Assembly: GCA_018902765.1 (NCBI GenBank)
Contig: JAHIQC010000289.1
Location: 1 to 12,120, forward strand
Length of the DNA stretch: 12,120 nt
From: Actinomycetota bacterium
GTDB lineage: Bacteria > Actinomycetota > Coriobacteriia > Anaerosomatales > JAHIQC01
Direction: 5' to 3'
Below, piece after piece: positions 7,230-12,120 of the stretch. Below the pieces are notes generated by a model that was not told where the DNA came from, did not search any database, and saw only the letters and a program-made list of their open reading frames with translations. Position numbers and translations under genes: made by a program. The stretch's first letter is position 1; every line of letters starts with the position of its first letter.

Positions 7230-7242
7230 TAGAATATGCCAC
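7224..7242 (+). promoter_or_regulatory. -10 element with dyad; leaderless start of the rightward GT operon
   Basis: TAGAAT at 7230-7235 fits a -10 box and is followed, seven bases on, by ATG at 7243. Initiation at the usual distance would begin the mRNA at or next to the A of ATG, giving a leaderless message; there is no Shine-Dalgarno sequence upstream. The -10 lies in an imperfect 19-bp dyad, GTGGGATAGAATATGCCAC, in which seven of nine pairs match. No good -35 is correctly spaced: TTGGCG at 7200 is 24 bases away and TTCAAT at 7209 is 15. Confidence 0.5.
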
Positions 7243-8109
7243 ATGACTCCACGCTTCTCGATAACCATTCCCGCGTACAACGCTCAGGCGACCCTCCAAG
7301 AGACGGTGGCTTCTGTTCGAGCACAGACCTTCGCCGACTGGGAGCTTGTGATCGTGGACGACGGGTCGACCGACGGCACACGCGCGCTTGCCGAGAGCCT
7401 GGCGTCGACCGAGCCCAGAATCCGCGTTGTGACGCAGGCGAATCGAGGCTCCGGCGGCGCATACAACACGGCCGTGCGAAACGCCCAAAGCGATCTGCTT
7501 GTGATGCTTTCTGCCGACGACCTTCTGCTGCCCGGTCACCTGGCCGCATTCGACGCTACGATCACGGCTCACCCCGAGGCGGACATCTTCACCTGCAACG
7601 GCTACTACGAGTACGAGGACGGCACCCGCGACATAGCCGACCCGCAAGGCCGGTGGGCCGATCCGGCCGGCTGCACCATCGAGGAGCTGCTCCAAGCCTG
7701 CTTCTACGGAGTCGGCGCCGTCTACCGACGCTCGGTGTTCGACACCGTCGGCGGCTTTCGAGAAGACACCTATGCCGAGGACTACCTGTTCTGGCTGCTC
7801 GCGATGGCGCACGGCTCACGGCATCACCACCTAGCCGATCCACTCTCGGTTCACCGCCGCAATGCGGTGCAGAAGTCGGCGAACGCGATCGCGATGCGCG
7901 AGAACGACACCGTGATCTTGCGTGAAGTGCTGCGGACCGGGCTGCTCGAAGCCAGCGGAATCGCTGCCGCCGAACATGCCCTCGCGAGCCTTGAGCGTGG
8001 AATCCGAGTGCGAAGAGCCGTGCATCGAGTGCTCGGCCCTGATCGCGCCGAGCGCATCATCGCCGCTGTGCGCCGTGCTCGCTTATCGGGGAGGCGCGAC
8101 TCACGATGA
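7243..8109 (+). CDS. Family 2 glycosyltransferase (GT-A fold)
   Basis: A 288-residue glycosyltransferase 2 protein. FSITIPAYNAQATLQETVASV opens the nucleotide-binding half (residues 5-25 or so), with WELVIVDDGSTDGTR (VDDGSTD being the classic UDP-binding motif), QANRGSGGAYNTAVRNA, then LLVMLSADDLLLPGHL carrying the metal-binding ADD triad. The second half has the aromatic and acidic residues usual in acceptor binding (VGAVYRRSVF, EDYLFWL). ATG 7243 is preferred over an in-frame ATG at 7213 because the family motif then starts at residue 5 and a -10 box sits exactly upstream. First gene of a three-glycosyltransferase operon; its stop overlaps the next start (ATGA). Donor and acceptor are unknown. 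Confidence 0.87.
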   Translation: MTPRFSITIPAYNAQATLQETVASVRAQTFADWELVIVDDGSTDGTRALAESLASTEPRIRVVTQANRGSGGAYNTAVRNAQSDLLVMLSADDLLLPGHLAAFDATITAHPEADIFTCNGYYEYEDGTRDIADPQGRWADPAGCTIEELLQACFYGVGAVYRRSVFDTVGGFREDTYAEDYLFWLLAMAHGSRHHHLADPLSVHRRNAVQKSANAIAMRENDTVILREVLRTGLLEASGIAAAEHALASLERGIRVRRAVHRVLGPDRAERIIAAVRRARLSGRRDSR

Positions 8110-9242
8110 CCGAGCTGACCTCTGCGCGCATCCTGTTTCTCGACAACTTCAAAGGACCCGGAATCGGCGGCGGACAGGTGCAGCTGCTGCACCTGGCTCG
8201 AGCCTGCGTTGAAGCTGGGATGCACGTGACGGTCGCGTGTCAGCTCAATGGACCGCTGCCTTCCCGCGTCCGCGAGCTGGGCGCAGTTGTCGAGGAGATC
8301 GATTTCTCACCGCGCGATTCAGTCGCGTGTGTCAGGCGACTGGGGGCCCTTGCGCGCGATGCCGCTCTGGTCCAGGGAACCGGCTGGTACACCAATGTGC
8401 TGTCGCGACGCATCGTTGGTCGTAGCGGTGCCGCGCTTGTGAACGTTGTGCACGTAGAACCCGGGGCGTCACTACTCGATGGCGGCTCGCGTCTGGGACT
8501 TGCTGCTCGCCGCGTGGTGGACATGGCGACGAGCAAGAGAGTCGACGCGTACGTTGCTGTGTCGAATGCCGTTTCACGAGGGATGGCCGGGTCCGGAATC
8601 GCCAGTGAGCGTATCGAGGTGATCTCCAACGGTGTGGATGTCGAGGCACTCGCGCAGGCGGCACGGGAGATCCCGCGGCCTTTGGCGCTGCCCGCGGGTA
8701 ACGGCCCGCTTGTCGTGTGCGTCGCTCGACTCGAACCGGTCAAGGGCGTCGAGTTCTTTGTGCGTGCCGCCGCGATGCTTGCCGATTCGCACCCCCAGGC
8801 ACGCTTCGCGATTGTCGGCGTCGGCAGCCAGGAATCGCGTCTTCGCGAGATTGCGGTTGCGGCCGGTCTTCAGAGCCGGCTCGCGTTTCTCGGCGACGTG
8901 GCCAGGGTGGAGCCGTTGCTTGCCGCCGCCACGGTTGTGGTGATGCCGTCGCTGTCGGAGGCTCTCGGGCTTGTGGCGCTCGAGGCCGGGGCTCTTTCTC
9001 GGCCGGTCGTTGCCAGCTCGGTCGGCGGCCTGGTCGAAGTCATCGATGATGGCGAGACCGGCCTGCTTGTTCCCGCTGCGGACCCGAGCGCGTTGGCGCA
9101 GGCGATAGGTACGCTCCTGGCTCAGCCCGATCTTGTGCGCCGTCTTGGTGCTGCTGCCCGTGTGCGTGTTTCCGGGCACTATACTCTTGAGCGAATGATT
9201 GACGGCTATATGAGTCTGTACAAGCGCCTTCTGCTTGCCTGA
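8106..9242 (+). CDS. Family 4 glycosyltransferase (GT-B fold)
   Basis: A 378-residue retaining GT4 enzyme. The N-terminal domain has the glycine-rich acceptor loop GPGIGGGQVQLLHLA (17-31). Then come the interdomain linker VISNGVD (172-178), LVVCVARLEPVKGVEFFVRA (202-221), FAIVGVGSQ (234-242), and a perfect EX7E motif with E285 and E293 (LSEALGLVALEAG), followed by VGGLVEVIDDGETGLLVP, which binds the nucleotide. The start overlaps the preceding stop as ATGA, and its own end overlaps the next gene by a few bases, so the three transferases are probably co-translated. It likely adds one hexose or deoxyhexose to the repeat unit; specificity is not visible. Confidence 0.88.
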   Translation: MTELTSARILFLDNFKGPGIGGGQVQLLHLARACVEAGMHVTVACQLNGPLPSRVRELGAVVEEIDFSPRDSVACVRRLGALARDAALVQGTGWYTNVLSRRIVGRSGAALVNVVHVEPGASLLDGGSRLGLAARRVVDMATSKRVDAYVAVSNAVSRGMAGSGIASERIEVISNGVDVEALAQAAREIPRPLALPAGNGPLVVCVARLEPVKGVEFFVRAAAMLADSHPQARFAIVGVGSQESRLREIAVAAGLQSRLAFLGDVARVEPLLAAATVVVMPSLSEALGLVALEAGALSRPVVASSVGGLVEVIDDGETGLLVPAADPSALAQAIGTLLAQPDLVRRLGAAARVRVSGHYTLERMIDGYMSLYKRLLLA

Positions 9243-10392
9243 ACGTGTTGAGAGGTTGAACTTCGAGTTGACCCGAACCTTCGAATCATCCAGCTTCGTG
9301 TTCGTCTCGTCTCGCACCGGCTCGGTGATGGGCCGGGTGGAGCGCAGGCTGTTGCGCGTCATGGAGGCACTCATCGCCGCAGAAGCCAGGGTGTATCTCA
9401 TCTGCACCCCGCGCAGCCCCATACAGGTCGAGGCGCAAGCGATCGGCGTCGAGATTGCGCCCTACCACCTCGATAAGCTCAACTACTTCAAGACTCGCTC
9501 GCGGGTCAGGAAGTATCTCGAACGCTACCAGCCCCTCGCGGTGCACTCGACCGGTCTCGAGGCCGACCTGATCGTCCGCTGGGCCACTCACGAGATGCGC
9601 ACCGTCAACGTGAACTCGATGACGTGCATCGATTACCCGAGGCAGGGCTCATCCGGGTTCTCCAGAGCGGTTCGTCGCTGGCTGGACGACAGCTCGCGCT
9701 CGAAAGCCGACGCAATGATCGTTGATTGCGAAGCAACCGCGGCGCGACTGCGCGAAGCCGGCTACCCGGCGGAGCGCATTGTGCTCGATCCTCCCAGCAT
9801 CGACGTGGCCGAAGTCATCGAACAATCCGAGCAGCCGTTCCGCCTGCCGCCTGCGCGCGTCTCGGGCCCGGTCATCGGCTACGGCGGCCGCATCGAAGAC
9901 AGTCGCGGCCTTGAAGTGCTCGTCGCAGCCTCGGCGATCCTAGTCGCCCGAGGAGCTGCCGAGGAGGTCCTTATCGCGGGCGAAGGTCCGCTCCTGCGTC
10001 AGCTCAAGTCGGACATCCAGTCATCTCGCGTGCGTTACCTCGGGTGGGTCGACAGCGTCCCTGCCGCACTCAAGCGCTTCGACATCGCCCTTTTCCCGAG
10101 CACGAAGCCCGGAGTCCCGACCTCGCTTCTTGAGGCCGCCGTACTCGGCCGGCCGATCATCGCTTCGAGAGTCGAGGGCATCAGCGAGCTGTTCGAGGAC
10201 CCCAGCGAGATCAAGCTGGTCAAGCCCGGAGACCCCAAAGCGCTCGCCGCCGCGGTCGCTGAGCTCATCGCTGACCCTGAGGCCGCAAGGGCGATGGGGG
10301 AGCGAGCTCGTCTGCGCACGATCGACGAGTACTCCTCGGCAGCGTCAGTACAGCGTCACTTGGCGCTCTACCGGCGCTTCATGAAGGAGTAG
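9235..10392 (+). CDS. GT4-like glycosyltransferase with altered EX7E motif
   Basis: Up to 385 residues, GT-B fold. The N-terminal half has FVFVSSRTGSVMGRVERRLL and a basic linker; the C-terminal half has VIGYGGRIEDSRGLEVLVAA (213-232), VLIAGEGPLLRQLK and YLGWVDSVPAALKRFDIALFPS. In GT4 enzymes the next segment carries EX7E; here it reads STKPGVPTSLLEA, with Pro292 where the first Glu should be and Glu300 kept. Some WbuB/WcaI-like transferases show a similar replacement, so the enzyme need not be dead. The start is uncertain: TTG 9235 overlaps the previous gene by 8 bases, while TTG 9253 or 9265 are alternatives near the GAGAGG at 9247. Last gene of the transferase operon. No strong terminator follows. 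Confidence 0.8.
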   Translation: MPERVERLNFELTRTFESSSFVFVSSRTGSVMGRVERRLLRVMEALIAAEARVYLICTPRSPIQVEAQAIGVEIAPYHLDKLNYFKTRSRVRKYLERYQPLAVHSTGLEADLIVRWATHEMRTVNVNSMTCIDYPRQGSSGFSRAVRRWLDDSSRSKADAMIVDCEATAARLREAGYPAERIVLDPPSIDVAEVIEQSEQPFRLPPARVSGPVIGYGGRIEDSRGLEVLVAASAILVARGAAEEVLIAGEGPLLRQLKSDIQSSRVRYLGWVDSVPAALKRFDIALFPSTKPGVPTSLLEAAVLGRPIIASRVEGISELFEDPSEIKLVKPGDPKALAAAVAELIADPEAARAMGERARLRTIDEYSSAASVQRHLALYRRFMKE

Positions 10393-10472
10393 AGATACCG
10401 GTTAGAATTCGGTAATGCTCCACGTGGTACACCGTATATACGAAATAGTAGAAGCGGCGTACGATAGGGGGC
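10393..10472 (+). promoter_or_regulatory. Palindrome-rich promoter/operator region of the toxin-antitoxin pair
   Basis: This 80-base gap holds several perfect palindromes: CCACGTGG (10420-10427), CGTATATACG (10433-10442) and CGTACG (10458-10463). A -10-like TACGAT (10460-10465) ends seven bases before the antitoxin ATG at 10473, the same spacing as at 7230. The matching -35 position (TATACG, 10437-10442) lies within the 10-bp palindrome. Type II antitoxins with a ribbon-helix-helix domain bind such short palindromes and repress their own operon, so these are candidate operators. AGGGG lies two bases before the ATG, too close for an ideal ribosome site. TACCG/CGGTA (10396-10414) is too weak to call a terminator. 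Confidence 0.5.
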
Positions 10473-10835
10473 ATGAGCGACGAAGTGCAAATATCCGCGT
10501 ACATCTCACGCGAGACCAAGCGCAAGCTGGATGCGTATTCGAGACGGACGGGCGTCAAGAAGAGCCGGCTCATCGAGGACGCGCTCGAGTATCATTTCCG
10601 CGCGCTCGACACCATTCCCGCCGAGTACTTCGTGCCGACGCGGATCGTGCTCACGCAGGAATCGTGGGAGCGGGTCCTCGAGAAGAACGAGAACCCAGGC
10701 GAGCCGAGCCCTGAGCTGGTCGCGCTCTGTCATATGGACACATCCGACATCACATACGACTTCGGGGACCTCAGCAAGCTCGGCTTCGAGGGCATCAGCC
10801 ATCTACGTGATCCTGATGACGACGCTGGAGATTAG
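10473..10835 (+). CDS. Ribbon-helix-helix antitoxin, TacA/DUF1778-like
   Basis: A 120-residue protein, probably the DNA-binding antitoxin of a type II system. Residues 5-46 fit a ribbon-helix-helix fold: strand VQISAYIS, helix RETKRKLDAYSRRTG, turn VKK, helix SRLIEDALEYHFRAL. Residues 55-86 (TRIVLTQESWERVLE, then NPGEPSPELVAL) match the C-terminal pattern of DUF1778/TacA antitoxins, the part that wraps the GNAT toxin and blocks its acetyl-CoA site. TacA proteins are usually about 90-95 residues; this one has some 34 further acidic residues ending DPDDDAGD. It overlaps the toxin gene by 20 bases. Pairing with a GNAT toxin makes the assignment firm; the role of the tail is unknown. Confidence 0.85.
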   Translation: MSDEVQISAYISRETKRKLDAYSRRTGVKKSRLIEDALEYHFRALDTIPAEYFVPTRIVLTQESWERVLEKNENPGEPSPELVALCHMDTSDITYDFGDLSKLGFEGISHLRDPDDDAGD

Positions 10836-11352
10836 GCCGCTTGCGGCGTCTGACGACACGGACGGTTTCTGTAGCGGGGAAGAGGGACTCGACAGGTACC
10901 TTCGGCGACACGCCCTAGAGAACCAGGAGGACCTGTTTCTGGGAGTGACGTACATCCTCGCCCGTGCAGATTGCGAGCGCATCATCGGGTTCGTCACAGT
11001 GACGGGTTCGTCCGTTGAGCCCGGGACGCTGCCGTCCGTCGCATCGAGCAAGCCTCGCTACGCCCTGCCGGTGCTGCGCCTCGCGAGGTTAGGCGTCGAA
11101 CTGACCGAGCGGCGCAAAGGGTACGGGCGAGAACTGGTCCAGTTCGTGTTCGCAAGCGCTCTCGCGCAGTCCACAACGGTCGGGTGCATCGGGGTCATCG
11201 TGGGTGCCAAGCCCGATGCGGTGGGATTCTACGAGCATCTCAAGTTCGAAGTGATGCATGCGGTTGCCGGGGATTCGGGTGAGCGACCGCTCCCTGTGCC
11301 GATGTACATCTCGATCGAGGAGATTCTGACAGGCTATCGCGCCACGCCGTAG
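10816..11352 (+). CDS. GNAT-family acetyltransferase toxin, TacT-like
   Basis: A 178-residue GNAT protein. TacT/AtaT-type toxins acetylate the amino group of aminoacyl-tRNA with acetyl-CoA and so stop translation. The opening [34 protein letters not shown], the strand [26 protein letters not shown] followed by the acetyl-CoA pyrophosphate loop RRKGYG (99-104), and [13 protein letters not shown] with the conserved tyrosine (Y139) match that family in order and length. ATG 10816 is chosen because the protein then begins directly at the fold; it overlaps the antitoxin by 20 bases without a clear ribosome site, implying coupling. The same frame is open upstream to 10531 but encodes an Arg/Ser-rich shadow of the antitoxin. 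The last 19 bases overlap the convergent gmd end. Confidence 0.85.
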   Translation: MTTLEIRPLAASDDTDGFCSGEEGLDRYLRRHALENQEDLFLGVTYILARADCERIIGFVTVTGSSVEPGTLPSVASSKPRYALPVLRLARLGVELTERRKGYGRELVQFVFASALAQSTTVGCIGVIVGAKPDAVGFYEHLKFEVMHAVAGDSGERPLPVPMYISIEEILTGYRATP

Positions 11353-12120
11353 CGCGCCAGGTCGGCGTCGGTCATGGTCTCGACCAGCTCGCGGAAGTTC
11401 ATCTTAGGCTCCCAACCCAACTCCGCCTTGGCCTTGCTCGGATCGCCGAGGAGAAGCTCGACTTCGGCCGGTCGCACGAAGCGCGGATCGATGACCACGT
11501 GCTTCTCGTAGTCCAGGCCCGCACGCGAGAACGCGACTTCGCAAAACTCGCGCACGCTGTGGGTCTCACCGGTCGCAACGACGTAATCGCCCGGCTCTTC
11601 TTGCTGGAGCATGAGCCACATGGCCTCGACGTAATCGCCGGCAAAGCCCCAGTCGCGCTGCGCGTCGAGGTTGCCCAAGGCCAGCTCCGTGGCCAGCTCG
11701 GCTTTGATGCGCGCCACACCGTCGGTGATCTTGCGGGTGACGAACTCGATTCCTCGGCGGGGGGACTCGTGGTTGAAGAGGATGCCGTTGGCGGCGAAGA
11801 GTTTGTAGGCTTCCCGGTAATTCCGGACGACATAGTAGGCATAGACCTTGGCCGCGGCGTAGGGGCTCTGCGGCTGAAAGGGGGTCGCCTCGCCCTGGGG
11901 GGGCGGCGCCGCGCCGAACATCTCGCTGGAGGAGGCCTGGTAGAAGCGGGCCTTGATCCCCGTCTTCCGGATCGCCTCGAGGAGGCGGATCGTCCCGAGG
12001 CCGGTCACGTCCCCTGTATATTCGGGCATGTCGAAACTCACCCGGACGTGGCTCTGGGCGCCGAGATGGTAGATCTCATCGGGTTTGATCTCCTGGAGAA
12101 GGTCGGTGAGCTGGCCGGAG
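11334..12120 (-). CDS. gmd: GDP-mannose 4,6-dehydratase, C-terminal part
   Basis: The reading frame continues past the right edge, so about 262 residues of a usual 320-370 are seen and the N-terminal NADP loop is missing. Gmd converts GDP-D-mannose to GDP-4-keto-6-deoxy-D-mannose, precursor of GDP-L-fucose, GDP-D-rhamnose, perosamine or colitose. Signatures in order: [21 protein letters not shown], the catalytic SPYAAAK (Tyr and Lys of YxxxK), [54 protein letters not shown] and [15 protein letters not shown] [11 protein letters not shown]. Codon choice changes inside the gene near the NHESPRRG motif (see findings). Which final GDP sugar is made cannot be told, because no fcl, rmd or aminotransferase gene is in the window. 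Confidence 0.9.
   Translation of the reverse strand, partial: SGQLTDLLQEIKPDEIYHLGAQSHVRVSFDMPEYTGDVTGLGTIRLLEAIRKTGIKARFYQASSSEMFGAAPPPQGEATPFQPQSPYAAAKVYAYYVVRNYREAYKLFAANGILFNHESPRRGIEFVTRKITDGVARIKAELATELALGNLDAQRDWGFAGDYVEAMWLMLQQEEPGDYVVATGETHSVREFCEVAFSRAGLDYEKHVVIDPRFVRPAEVELLLGDPSKAKAELGWEPKMNFRELVETMTDADLARYGVAR

Noticed and set aside
7213..7242. Longer start for the GT2 gene at 7213
   Set aside because: The ten extra residues lie over the -10 box and dyad, and no ribosome site precedes them.
10403..10408. Second TAGAAT as a -10 for the toxin-antitoxin pair
   Set aside because: No -35-like hexamer at the right spacing (CATGAA at 10380); TACGAT next to the ATG is the better candidate, though a second promoter is not excluded.
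10396..10414. TACCG/CGGTA stem after the transferase operon as a terminator
   Set aside because: Only a 5-bp stem with a 9-base loop and no T-run, so a rho-independent terminator is not supported.
10531..10815. Upstream extension of the GNAT frame to a 273-residue protein
   Set aside because: The added part is Arg/Ser-rich, overlaps the antitoxin in another frame and matches no GNAT fold; the domain begins at 10816.

Overview
The window is part of a cell-surface polysaccharide (O-antigen, capsule or exopolysaccharide) gene locus, plus one toxin-antitoxin module. Sampled rows run about 50-63% G+C, and the genes are tightly packed with ATGA/GTGA stop-start overlaps and frequent GTG starts. At least one gene appears to be read from a leaderless mRNA. 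This suits a high-GC, possibly actinobacterial genome, but that is inference: no rRNA or phylogenetic marker is in view.

Layout. (1) 1-2171, rightward: the C-terminal end of a Wzx-type flippase, an FkbM-family methyltransferase and a family 2 glycosyltransferase. (2) 7130-2179, leftward: a five-gene operon comprising a CapE/WbjB-type UDP-GlcNAc 4,6-dehydratase, a WecB/CapG-type 2-epimerase, an RmlD/WbvR-like reductase, a GT4 glycosyltransferase and a second FkbM methyltransferase. It meets the first group tail to tail with only 7 bases between the stop codons. (3) 7131-7242: a divergent promoter region with inverted repeats. (4) 7243-10392, rightward: three glycosyltransferases (GT2, GT4, and a GT4 with an atypical EX7E motif). 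(5) 10393-10472: a promoter/operator region rich in short palindromes. (6) 10473-11352, rightward: a TacA/TacT-like pair, a ribbon-helix-helix antitoxin and a GNAT acetyltransferase toxin. (7) 11334-12120, leftward: the C-terminal part of GDP-mannose 4,6-dehydratase, whose 3' end overlaps that of the toxin gene.

Together the sugar genes should supply a UDP-linked 2-acetamido-2,6-dideoxy-L-hexose (L-RhaNAc/L-QuiNAc branch favoured, L-FucNAc possible) and a GDP-6-deoxyhexose. Five glycosyltransferases would assemble the repeat unit, two FkbM enzymes may O-methylate it, and the flippase would export the lipid-linked unit. No Wzy polymerase, initiating transferase or chain-length regulator is visible here. 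No tRNA, rRNA, CRISPR array or insertion sequence was seen.
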